Source: Hellea sp. | GTDB lineage: Bacteria > Pseudomonadota > Alphaproteobacteria > Caulobacterales > Maricaulaceae | Assembly (NCBI GenBank): GCA_020631215.1 | Contig: JAHDHS010000004.1 | Location: 1 to 64,000, forward strand | Direction of reading: 5' to 3' | DNA length: 64,000 bases | Shown: piece after piece, positions 8,069-16,498 of the stretch | Layout: each line of letters opens with the position of its first letter | Position numbering within the stretch: the first letter of the stretch is position 1 | Program-made: the position numbers and the translations under genes | Notes under the pieces: model-generated | Database searches by the model: none | The model's input: the letters and a program-made list of their open reading frames with translations, nothing else | Told to the model about the DNA's origin: nothing

Positions 8069-9316
8069 TTAGCCGCCAAACATGCTGAGTTTACCAGCCT
8101 TCTTGGCTGCGAGATAATAGAACGTCACGCGATTTTTGAAGCGTTCGCCTTTCATCTGCGCGCAGACATCCTCAACCAATGCCTCTTGACCTGTGTTTAG
8201 ACCCAATTTCTTGGTCACAAAGCCTTTGGCGACAGTTTTCTTCTCTGTTTCGTCAGAGCAAGCGACCAGTGATGAATCACGGCTGCGAAGGGCAACTCCA
8301 CAATATTTCACAATGCTTTCAACTGTGCCGCGCTTGGCAGAGCGGTCATATTTTTGGACATTGGCATAATATTTATCCATTGCCTTTTCAGCATCGCTTT
8401 TCTTCGCTGCAGTACCGCGCGTTGATCCGGGCTTAGGTCCCGGCTTCTTGCGAGGTTTACCGGCTGCAGTCAGAGCGCCGCGCTTGGAACCCGGCTTTGG
8501 CCCAGGCTTCTTGCGTGTCTTTGACGCAGACGCTTTGGACGCAGACTTCTTGGCTGCGGGTTTAGCCGATGATTTGGCCAGTCCTTTAGCTTGTCTGACC
8601 CATTCGTCACGCTTGATGCGGCCTGGAATGGAGTCAATGACGCCTTCTACCATTTTCACGTCGGCAGCTTTCCAGTTGGCGATCTGACGGAAATAGTAGA
8701 TACCCTTACCGTTCAAATCTTTCTCAAACTTAGGACCAATACCTTTGATCAGTTTAAGATCATCGGGCTTACCGTCTGTCGGGCCATCCGTGTAAAGAAC
8801 CTTAGGCTTAGGTGTCGCCTTGGCTCTTGTTTTGGCTGGAGCCTTCTTCTTAGCGGCCGGCTTTTTCTTTGGAGCAGCCTTTTTAGGTGCAGCTTTCTTT
8901 TTGGCAGCAGGCTTCTTCTTGGCTTTTGGCGCGTCGGATAAACGGCCTTCCAGATATTTCACACGTGCAGCCAGATAGCGGTTACGCCATTCCAGCGCAT
9001 ATGAATCGTCATCATCGCTCTTGGAAGCAGCTGTTGCAGCAAGACCGGCAGCACCGGCTCCGGCAGCAGCAGCGGCCAACTTGCTTTTCAGGTCGGATAC
9101 TTCACCATCGCGGGTGGAAACATGACCCTCAAGCTCTTGAACGCGGGCACGCAGGCTATTAGCTTCAGCGCGCAATGCACCTTCGCCTTCGACGGATAAA
9201 TCTCCGACCTGCTTTTTACCGCGGAAAAACAGCCAACCGAGTAGAAGGCCTAACAAACCTGCCAGCAGCAAAGGCAGCAGCAGGAAACAAAGTACAAATG
9301 CAATTATATTGCTCAT
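8069..9316 (-). CDS. Membrane-anchored HhH / AT-hook-like / DUF2853 fusion protein
   Basis: A 415-residue mosaic. Residues 4-30 form one transmembrane segment; 45-80 are coiled-coil-like; 131-172 are an Ala/Lys/Pro-rich tract resembling histone H1 tails; 185-245 look like a helix-hairpin-helix DNA-binding module (LIKGIGPKFEKDL); 269-280 and 289-301 are two near-identical KKPGPKPGS-R/K-G repeats resembling AT-hooks; 308-410 match the small domain DUF2853 (KYCGVALRSRDSSLVACSD, QMKGERFKNRVTFYYL). The basic parts would face the cytoplasm, suggesting a link between inner membrane and nucleoid. It lies 12 bases after the OmpA-BON gene and shares its terminator. The function is inference only. Confidence 0.75.
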   Translation of the reverse strand: MSNIIAFVLCFLLLPLLLAGLLGLLLGWLFFRGKKQVGDLSVEGEGALRAEANSLRARVQELEGHVSTRDGEVSDLKSKLAAAAAGAGAAGLAATAASKSDDDDSYALEWRNRYLAARVKYLEGRLSDAPKAKKKPAAKKKAAPKKAAPKKKPAAKKKAPAKTRAKATPKPKVLYTDGPTDGKPDDLKLIKGIGPKFEKDLNGKGIYYFRQIANWKAADVKMVEGVIDSIPGRIKRDEWVRQAKGLAKSSAKPAAKKSASKASASKTRKKPGPKPGSKRGALTAAGKPRKKPGPKPGSTRGTAAKKSDAEKAMDKYYANVQKYDRSAKRGTVESIVKYCGVALRSRDSSLVACSDETEKKTVAKGFVTKKLGLNTGQEALVEDVCAQMKGERFKNRVTFYYLAAKKAGKLSMFGG

Positions 9317-9328
9317 GGGACGTCCTCC

Positions 9329-10408
9329 TTATTCGGACTGTGTAAGAGTGAATTCGATCCGGCGGTTAAGCGCCCGACCTTCTGGTGTATCATTGGATGC
9401 GCGCGGCTTGGTCTCGCCATAGCCCGTAGCCGTCATACGTGACAATTCCACGTCATTCTCAGCCAGGTAAGCCAAGACTGTATTAGCCCGCGTTTCAGAT
9501 AAACGCTGATTGTAACGCTCATTGCCGACATTATCAGTATGTCCGTCAATCGCGATACGGAATGACTTACATTGGTTTGCCGCCGAGGACAGAGCATTGA
9601 GCAAATCAAAGCTGGCATCGCCGCGGATTTGAGCCCGGTTATTGGCAAACTCAATTGTGCTGCCTTGATTCAGGTCATCAAATAAAGTTTGGCAAATTGA
9701 CTTGGACGCAACCGTACCAACATTTTCTGCAGCCATGTCCGGAACAGATATATTGGCCGCAAATTCGTAACCGCTGGGCAAGTTAGCCCCCAAAGCATTG
9801 ATGCGGGATCTCACGTCAGCAGATGCAGCATCACCGCTGATGAAACTTGTGCGGTCCTCCATTGCAAAACGTCCGGAATTGAGAAGGTTTAGTTCTTCAA
9901 TATTCTTCTCAATCACATTGCCCCAATTTCCATCAGGCGCACCAACCGCAAGCTTAATTGTACGGTCCGTCACATTCCCTGAAAATGTAGAGCGAGCTTT
10001 GGACAGGATTTTATTCTTCTGTGTCTCGTTTTGCACATATCCGGATAAAACCACATTTCCGTTTGCATCTTTTGTCGCGTCAAATGTGTAAGGTGACTGC
10101 GTTGGCAGTGTTGCAAATGTCAACTGACTATCAACTTCATGCCATTGACGCTCTCCCTTACAGGCAGAACATTTTGTATTTTCCGCAACATTTGCTGCAT
10201 CTCTTGCGAATGCCTCTGATGGTGCTTCACCTGTCAGCGTCGCAACATTGCCACTCATCTCAACATTTGCAAATTCATATCCGGCTTCGGACAGTGAATT
10301 ACGAATGTCATCTTCCATGCTGGCCACTTTCGGCATGCCGAATAACCAACCTAAAATGAGTGAAGCAATGGAGAGGATAATTATCCCCCAAAACCATTTA
10401 GCTCCCAT
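9329..10408 (-). CDS. BON/OmpA-domain envelope protein
   Basis: 359 residues. An N-terminal hydrophobic anchor (7-24) is followed by two or three BON-like repeats (about 30-225, for example NVVLSGYVQN and TSFISGDAAS) and an OmpA-type peptidoglycan-binding domain (250-356) with the expected DGHTDNVGN, SETRA and NRRIEF segments, including Asp292 and Arg307 for diaminopimelate binding. The anchor lacks a cleavage site, so it probably stays in the inner membrane and reaches the cell wall, as mycobacterial ArfA does. Two cysteines (80, 83) form a C-x2-C pair. An AGGAGG-like ribosome site precedes the start. Confidence 0.87.
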   Translation of the reverse strand: MGAKWFWGIIILSIASLILGWLFGMPKVASMEDDIRNSLSEAGYEFANVEMSGNVATLTGEAPSEAFARDAANVAENTKCSACKGERQWHEVDSQLTFATLPTQSPYTFDATKDANGNVVLSGYVQNETQKNKILSKARSTFSGNVTDRTIKLAVGAPDGNWGNVIEKNIEELNLLNSGRFAMEDRTSFISGDAASADVRSRINALGANLPSGYEFAANISVPDMAAENVGTVASKSICQTLFDDLNQGSTIEFANNRAQIRGDASFDLLNALSSAANQCKSFRIAIDGHTDNVGNERYNQRLSETRANTVLAYLAENDVELSRMTATGYGETKPRASNDTPEGRALNRRIEFTLTQSE

Positions 10409-10550
10409 TATTTCCTCCTTAATTTAGGCAAGTCCAAAGGACTCACGCGCCTTCCCTAAACCAAGCGCGCCCATCATGCAACGTTTGGCCTAATTAATTA
10501 CCGATTATTTTGGAGCCTTATTCAGGCGACATTCATTTTTAAAATCAACA

Positions 10551-11510
10551 TCATCGCGTCAGACGCGAACAGGCTTCATCATATTCCCTTTTCAATTCAG
10601 AAACGATTGTTTCCACGGATGGAGAACTGTCAATTGAGCCGACGCCTTGGCCCGCGCCCCAGATGTCTTTCCAGGCTTTGGCATCTGTGTTTCCGCCTGA
10701 TCCGAAATTCATCGATGTTTTATCTGCCTCGGGAAGGTTGTCCGGATCCAACCCGGCCTTCTCGATGGATCCCCGCAAGTAATTTCCGTGCACGCCGGTG
10801 AAGAGCGAGGAGTAGACAATATCTTTCCCCGCGCTTTCCACGATTTCCTGCTTATAGCCGTCTTCCGCATTCGCCTCTTCGGAGGCAATAAAACGCGTGC
10901 CTATATAGGCCATATCCGCGCCGATAGCCTGCGCAGCGGCCACAGCCCTGCCCGTCGCGATCGAGCCTGAGAGCAATAACGGCCCGTCAAAAAACTGCCT
11001 GATTTCGGGGATTAGCGCGAAAGGCGATAAACGCCCCGCATGCCCGCCCGCGCCCGTACAGACCGCAATAATGCCGTCCGCGCCCATAGAAATCGCCTTT
11101 TTCGCGTGCCTGATGTTAATGACGTCATGCAGAATAATCCCGCCATAGGAATGCGTGGCGTCATAAACCTGTTGATTGGCTTGCAGGCTGGTGATGATGA
11201 TCGGCACTTCATGTTTGACGCAAACTTCCATGTCATGCTGCAAGCGGTCATTGGACGGGTGACAGATTTGATTGACCCCAAAAGGCGCGACTTTCTTATC
11301 CGGATTCGCCTTTTGATATTCTTCGAGTTCAAGCTTAATCCTCACAATCCATTTCTCCAGCATCTCTGCCGGACGGGCATTGAGCGCCGGAAATGTGCCG
11401 ACAATCCCCGCTTTACATTGGGCGATAACCAGCTCTGGGCCGGACACGATGAACATAGGTGAGCCGACGACAGGCAGAGGTAAATCCCTCAAAATAGGGG
11501 GTAATGACAT
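10551..11510 (-). CDS. Nitronate monooxygenase (2-nitropropane dioxygenase family)
   Basis: A 319-residue FMN-dependent TIM-barrel enzyme that oxidises alkyl nitronates such as propionate-3-nitronate. Visible are the flavin-site segment GAGGHAG with the catalytic-type His157 and the phosphate-binding GSIATGRA at 182-189 followed by GADMAYIGTRF. Length and order match class I/II bacterial enzymes; the family also contains enoyl-ACP reductase FabK-like members, but the His favours nitronate monooxygenase. It stands on its own between intergenic gaps of 62 and 142 bases. Confidence 0.85.
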   Translation of the reverse strand: MSLPPILRDLPLPVVGSPMFIVSGPELVIAQCKAGIVGTFPALNARPAEMLEKWIVRIKLELEEYQKANPDKKVAPFGVNQICHPSNDRLQHDMEVCVKHEVPIIITSLQANQQVYDATHSYGGIILHDVINIRHAKKAISMGADGIIAVCTGAGGHAGRLSPFALIPEIRQFFDGPLLLSGSIATGRAVAAAQAIGADMAYIGTRFIASEEANAEDGYKQEIVESAGKDIVYSSLFTGVHGNYLRGSIEKAGLDPDNLPEADKTSMNFGSGGNTDAKAWKDIWGAGQGVGSIDSSPSVETIVSELKREYDEACSRLTR

Positions 11511-11572
11511 AGTTTTTCTCTCAATTTTCGGTGATTTTCGATCGATTTATGGTTAATTTTTTACAAAGCGCC

Positions 11573-13030
11573 CTACTCAGCCGCCGCATTTTCAGCACTA
11601 GCCCGGAAATCGGTGTCCGCCTCTGAGGCCATCCACGCCATGAGCGCAAAAGCCCAAGTGTTGATCGCGATATCCTCAGGGTCGATTTTATCCAGCGTGT
11701 CATCAGGGGTGTGATGGAGGTCGAAGTAATCGGTCCCGTCCTGCTGGAATCGCATGACCGGCACGCCTGCATTGGCCATCGGAATAATATCCGGCCCGCC
11801 GGAGGTCGGCGCATCACTCATGGGAAGGTTCATCGCCGCAGCCATCGCCTTAATAACATCCTGACCGGACTTCACACCCATCTGAACCTCATAAGGCGGC
11901 TCGGCCCCGAAATCGGACTCGGTTGCCAGAACATGGTTCTTCAAATCATCCTTATGCTTTTCGGCATAGGCAAAAGCCCCCAGTAACCCGACTTCTTCCG
12001 CGCCGAATGCGATGACCCGGATGGTGCGTTTGGGTTTCAGGCCCGCTTCGAGAATGACCTGCGCGGCCCCTGCGGAAATCCCGACCCCGGCCCCGTCATC
12101 AATCGCGCCTGTGCCCAAATCCCAGCTGTCCAAATGTCCGCCAATGACGACAATCTCTTCGGGCTTTTCAGTGCCGACAATCTCGCCAATGACATTACCG
12201 GAAGTCACAGGCCCGATGGCCTTGGGCGTCAAGGTCAGTTTCATCTCAATCTCTTGACCGCGTTCCAGCAAACGTTCCAGCTGATCCGCGTCTGGCGCTG
12301 ACAAAGCCCCGATAGGAATGGGCGCAACGTCTTTGGCATATCTCATCTGGCCCGTATGAGGGAAACGGTGGCTGTCCGTACCAACGGACCGGATAACGAC
12401 CGCCAAAGCGCCGCGCTTACCGGCTTCGGTCGCGCCGCGCTGCCGCTTCAAATTTGCCGGGCCATAACCTGCCCCGTCCGGCGCTTTTTTCATTTTGCCG
12501 GAAATAAAGACAATTTTGCCCTCAAGCCCGCCTTCGGGGGCATTTTCCAGATCCTGAAAGGTCTTAAAATAGGCAATCGGCGCTGTGACGCCGCCTTCGG
12601 GCGTGGCGACAGAACCGCCGAGGGATGTGATATACATATCCTGCGCAAAAGGCGCTAGGATAGAGGCCGTCTCTTCGCCCCTGATCCAGCCGGGCATGGT
12701 GAATTCCTCTACGCGGACATTTTGCAGCCCGATCTCTTTAAATTTGGCCACCGTCCAATCACGGGCGCGGGCCTCTGCCTCTGTTCCGGCCAGTCTCTGC
12801 CCGATCTCTGTCGTTAGCCCTTCAACAATGTCATAGCCATGTGAGCCATTCATTGCGATCTCTTTGAGCGATTGTAATTCCGGTGACAAAGACACCGCAC
12901 TCTCCGCCTTGGCGGGTTTGGATGACGCAGTGGCTTTATCGCCCGACGGGGCGGACTGCCCGCAGGCAGCTAAGCTGAGTACCATGGCGGCGGAGAGAAG
13001 AAGTCGTGTCATCATCATTTCCCTGTTCAT
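11573..13030 (-). CDS. M28 family zinc metallopeptidase, lipoprotein
   Basis: 485 residues with a signal peptide and lipobox LAAC (Cys23), so an outer- or inner-membrane lipoprotein facing the periplasm. A PA-like insert lies at about 130-270. The M28 metal site is complete: His299 and Asp301 (GGHLDSWD), the bridging Asp of AIDDGAG (311), the Glu pair FGAEEVG (345-346), Asp373 and the C-terminal His of DLHHTPDD (440). It is expected to be an aminopeptidase or carboxypeptidase of plasma glutamate carboxypeptidase type. It is transcribed divergently from another M28 lipoprotein gene with 144 bases between. Confidence 0.9.
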   Translation of the reverse strand: MNREMMMTRLLLSAAMVLSLAACGQSAPSGDKATASSKPAKAESAVSLSPELQSLKEIAMNGSHGYDIVEGLTTEIGQRLAGTEAEARARDWTVAKFKEIGLQNVRVEEFTMPGWIRGEETASILAPFAQDMYITSLGGSVATPEGGVTAPIAYFKTFQDLENAPEGGLEGKIVFISGKMKKAPDGAGYGPANLKRQRGATEAGKRGALAVVIRSVGTDSHRFPHTGQMRYAKDVAPIPIGALSAPDADQLERLLERGQEIEMKLTLTPKAIGPVTSGNVIGEIVGTEKPEEIVVIGGHLDSWDLGTGAIDDGAGVGISAGAAQVILEAGLKPKRTIRVIAFGAEEVGLLGAFAYAEKHKDDLKNHVLATESDFGAEPPYEVQMGVKSGQDVIKAMAAAMNLPMSDAPTSGGPDIIPMANAGVPVMRFQQDGTDYFDLHHTPDDTLDKIDPEDIAINTWAFALMAWMASEADTDFRASAENAAAE

Positions 13031-13174
13031 AGAGGTCGCGCAAAGTCAGATTCACGCTTTTCAAGGCTGGCTGGATGTGGTTGAACAGCAGCCGATGCCA
13101 AATGGCAATACAATAATTTTGAATTCTCGACAAATGGGGACGGATGAGCGGTAAAATCCCATCCGGTATAATCA

Positions 13175-14839
13175 ATGAAACATCTTAAACTCATAACCAT
13201 GACCTTGGCCAGCACAGCCTTAATCGCCTGCGAGCCAACCGTCGAAGCACCAAAGACCAATCCGGACGCCAAAGTCTCTGTCAATGACCTACAGCGCCGA
13301 ATCGCCAAACTGTCCGATGACGCCTTTGAAGGTCGCGCACCGGGCACACCGGGCGGAAAGGCCGCGGCCCAATATATTGCCGATGAAATGAAGGCGGCGG
13401 GTCTGGCCCCTATGGGTGAGAACGGTACATATTTCCAAGGCGTGGAATTGACCGAAGCCACCGTTGCGCCAAACTCCACTATGACGATTGGCAAAACGGG
13501 TGAAGACGCACCGATGCTGAGCAGTGACCAGAACACAAATTCAGTGTTCTGGACGAAACGTTTGGCTGAGACGATCAATGTAGAAGAGTCTGAATTGGTC
13601 TTTGTAGGTTACGGCGTGGTCGCCCCTGAATTTGGCTGGAATGATTATGAAGGTCTGGACGTGAAAGGCAAAACCGTCGTGATGCTGGTCAATGACCCAG
13701 GCTTTGCGACCAAAGACGAGGCTTTGTTCAAAGGCAATGCCATGACCTATTATGGCCGCTGGACTTATAAATACGAAGAAGCAGGCCGTCAGGGCGCGGC
13801 TGCCGCATTGATTGTCCATGAAACCGAACCAGCCAGCTATGGCTGGGATGTCGTTTCCGGGTCTTGGACAGGCGCGCAATATGATCTGGTGCGGCCGGAT
13901 GGCGGCGCCTCGCGCACGGCCATTGAAGGCTGGTTGCATTTGGATACAGCCGAGCAAATTTTCGCAGCCGCAGGGCTCGACTATGGAACTTTGAAAACCC
14001 AAGCCGCTGTGAAAGGGTTCAGCCCCGTTTCCATGGACGGGTTGACACTGAATGCCACGCTGAACCAGACGGTTAAAACGACGAAATCCAACAATGTTGC
14101 CGGCGGCATCAAAGGCACAACCCGGCCGGATGAATATGTGCTTTACATGGCGCATTGGGATCATCTGGGTAAGAATGAAACGCTGGAGGGTGACCAGATT
14201 TATAATGGCGCAGTGGACAATGCGACCGGCACGGCTGCGATCATTGAGATTGGTGAGACCTTTGTCGAACGCGGCGCGCCGGAACGTTCCGCCATTTTTG
14301 TGGCGGTCACTGCTGAAGAAAGCGGGCTGCTGGGCTCTGCCTATTATGCCGAAGATCCGCTGGTGCCGCTGAATAAAACTGTGGCCGGTATCAATATTGA
14401 TGCGATCCTGCCGATTGGGGAAACCAAAGACTTTAAAGTCATCGGCTTTGGCGCGTCCGAGCTTGAAGACCGCTTGAAAATACAATTGGACAAGCGCGGC
14501 ATGTATATGGTGCCCGACGACAAGCCTGAGGCGGGTTATTATTACCGGTCTGACCATATCAGCCTCGCCAAAAAAGGTGTGCCGATGCTCTATGCCGATC
14601 CAGGCAATGATCATGTGACCAACGGCCTGACCTATGGCGAAGATTTTGCCAATGAATATACCAAAGAACGTTATCACAAACCCGGCGATGAATATGACAA
14701 TAGCTGGGATTTGTCTGGGATTGTTCAGGCGTCTGATATCCTGTTGGATATGGGTTACAGCATGGCCGACAGCAATGACTGGCCGACCTGGTATGAAGGC
14801 ACAGAGTTCCGCGCGCTTCGTGATGAGATGATGAAGTAA
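13175..14839 (+). CDS. M28 family zinc metallopeptidase with PA domain, lipoprotein
   Basis: 554 residues with a signal peptide and lipobox LIAC (Cys19). A protease-associated domain lies at about 160-240. The catalytic domain has AHWDHLG (His327, Asp329), GAVDNATG (Asp348), TAEESGLLGS (Glu381, Glu382), Asp409 and His461 in RSDHISLA, so all metal ligands and the catalytic Glu are present. It is of the bacterial aminopeptidase type found in marine and Caulobacter-like species. It is not a recent copy of the divergent M28 neighbour: lengths and sequence outside the metal sites differ clearly. Confidence 0.9.
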   Translation: MKHLKLITMTLASTALIACEPTVEAPKTNPDAKVSVNDLQRRIAKLSDDAFEGRAPGTPGGKAAAQYIADEMKAAGLAPMGENGTYFQGVELTEATVAPNSTMTIGKTGEDAPMLSSDQNTNSVFWTKRLAETINVEESELVFVGYGVVAPEFGWNDYEGLDVKGKTVVMLVNDPGFATKDEALFKGNAMTYYGRWTYKYEEAGRQGAAAALIVHETEPASYGWDVVSGSWTGAQYDLVRPDGGASRTAIEGWLHLDTAEQIFAAAGLDYGTLKTQAAVKGFSPVSMDGLTLNATLNQTVKTTKSNNVAGGIKGTTRPDEYVLYMAHWDHLGKNETLEGDQIYNGAVDNATGTAAIIEIGETFVERGAPERSAIFVAVTAEESGLLGSAYYAEDPLVPLNKTVAGINIDAILPIGETKDFKVIGFGASELEDRLKIQLDKRGMYMVPDDKPEAGYYYRSDHISLAKKGVPMLYADPGNDHVTNGLTYGEDFANEYTKERYHKPGDEYDNSWDLSGIVQASDILLDMGYSMADSNDWPTWYEGTEFRALRDEMMK

Positions 14840-14852
14840 GCTGCGCCTCGAC

Positions 14853-15578
14853 GTGCAAACTGTCATCTGCATGAAATGGGGCACCCGTTACGGGCCCGAA
14901 TTCGTCAATCGTCTTTATTCGGCCTTGAAACGGCAGACGAGCCGCCCCTTGCGGCTTGTTTGCCTGACGGATGATGACAGCGGCGTTCACCCGGATGTGC
15001 AATGCCGTTCCATCCCGGACATCAACCTGCCCGATAATCTGATCAATACACCTTGGCGGAAACTAACGCTCTGGAAGGCGCCGCTGCATGATCTGACAGG
15101 CGATGTGTTGTTTCTGGATTTGGATTTGGTGGTGACGGGATCGATTGACCCGCTTTTTGATTATGAGCCGGGCAGATATTGCGTCATCGAGAACTGGACT
15201 CAGATGGGACAGGGTCTGGGCAATACCTCCTGTTTTCGCTTTCCGGTCGGGAAATACACTCATATTTATAACCGTATTCAGGAGGACCCCGGCCCCGTCC
15301 TGGCTAAATACCAAATCGAGCAGGAATATATTTCCCGCGAAATCGAAGACATGGTGTTCTGGCCCTCCCTTTGGTGCGCCAGTTTCAAACACACATTACT
15401 GCCCAAATGGCCGATGAATTTCTTCAAGCCAGCGCAACTGCCCTCTGAAACCAAAATCGTCGCCTTTACCGGCAAACCCGATCAGGATGAGGCCGCGATC
15501 GGGAAATGGCCGGCCCCTTGGTACAAGAAAATCTACAAACATGTCCGGCCAACGCCTTGGATCACTGAGCATTGGTAA
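14853..15578 (+). CDS. Glycosyltransferase-like protein (GT-A fold, DxD)
   Basis: 241 residues. The N-terminus begins VICMKWGTRYG and the middle has FLDLDLVVTG with a DxD-type pair at Asp89 and Asp91, followed by a segment rich in Trp and aromatic residues, as in GT8/capsule-type sugar transferases. No signal or membrane segment is seen. A GTG start is assumed; ATG at 14871 is possible. It follows the M28 gene after 13 bases and overlaps the next glycosyltransferase-like gene by 7 bases, so the three may be co-transcribed. Confidence 0.65.
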   Translation: MQTVICMKWGTRYGPEFVNRLYSALKRQTSRPLRLVCLTDDDSGVHPDVQCRSIPDINLPDNLINTPWRKLTLWKAPLHDLTGDVLFLDLDLVVTGSIDPLFDYEPGRYCVIENWTQMGQGLGNTSCFRFPVGKYTHIYNRIQEDPGPVLAKYQIEQEYISREIEDMVFWPSLWCASFKHTLLPKWPMNFFKPAQLPSETKIVAFTGKPDQDEAAIGKWPAPWYKKIYKHVRPTPWITEHW

Positions 15579-16387
15579 GTTTAGACGACATCACAATCGG
15601 GTTGTCTATCCTGTCATGGCGAGGCGGTGAAACTCTGAAGCACAGTTTGGAAAGCTATCAAAATGCCAAACTGTTTGACTTATTTGATGCGTCTCAAGTC
15701 TTTTTGCCGGATCCGGATGAAACTGTCCTAAATGTTGTCAGAGGCTATAACGTGAGGATGGAACAGGCCGAGAAAAACCTCGGCATTCTCGGAAATCTGG
15801 CCGAGGCTGCCCAAAGGATTGAGACAGATTATTTGCTCATGCTCGAAAATGATTGCCCATTATATGAGACCACGCAAACCGCGCGGGAGCAATTCGAACG
15901 CAGCCTGACAATTATGCAGGATGAATCTGTGGTGGCCGCCAGATTTAGAAGTGTCAAACATCCCGGCGCGCCGGAACCCTTCGGACCGGAAAAATATTCC
16001 AAGCTCTATGCGCCCGGTATAGTCAATCGATTGCATCGCGCTTTAAGGCCCGGCAAGGTGAAACGATTAAGCGGATATGCCGCCTATCTGGGGCCAGAGG
16101 CCATGGCCCGCCACCCTGGTTATTTTAAGAATTTGAGGGACGGCTATATACTGATCGACAATCGCGTTGGAAATTGGACGAACCAATCAGTCTTGGTGCG
16201 CCGCGAGCAATTCATAAATGAAATTATCCCTATGGCCAGAGCCGAACCAAGTCGGCGGGGCGCAAACGGGATGCCGAATTTGGAAATCGAGCTTAACAAA
16301 AGCCGGGCTTGGCGAAATTCCGGCTGGAAAACTTTGTTGACGCCGGGTGTTTTTACCCATGAGCGGATCGGATATCGCGGCTATTAA
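15572..16387 (+). CDS. Glycosyltransferase family 2-like protein
   Basis: About 271 residues from a TTG start that overlaps the previous gene by 7 bases; the true start could lie a few codons further in. The N-terminus GLSILSWRGGETL resembles the first strand of GT-A enzymes, and YLLMLENDCPLYE stands where the metal-binding motif lies. The C-terminal part is rich in Arg and Gly. The sugar donor and acceptor are unknown. Pairing with the upstream DxD protein suggests a two-step modification of a surface glycan or peptide. Confidence 0.6.
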   Translation: MVSLDDITIGLSILSWRGGETLKHSLESYQNAKLFDLFDASQVFLPDPDETVLNVVRGYNVRMEQAEKNLGILGNLAEAAQRIETDYLLMLENDCPLYETTQTAREQFERSLTIMQDESVVAARFRSVKHPGAPEPFGPEKYSKLYAPGIVNRLHRALRPGKVKRLSGYAAYLGPEAMARHPGYFKNLRDGYILIDNRVGNWTNQSVLVRREQFINEIIPMARAEPSRRGANGMPNLEIELNKSRAWRNSGWKTLLTPGVFTHERIGYRGY

Positions 16388-16498
16388 ACATCCAATACAG
16401 GGCGCGGGTATTAGCACAGAATTTTCGTGGTTTACGGGAATTTAGTATGAATATGTCACTCGTCTGCCTTAAAAGGGTGAAAAGGACGGGAGACGGAC

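Noticed and set aside
13541..14884. Long antisense open frame of about 447 codons opposite the second M28 peptidase gene
   Set aside because: It lies wholly opposite a peptidase gene with complete active site; the translation is rich in His/Arg/Ile in the way of reverse-frame shadows and shows no family motif.
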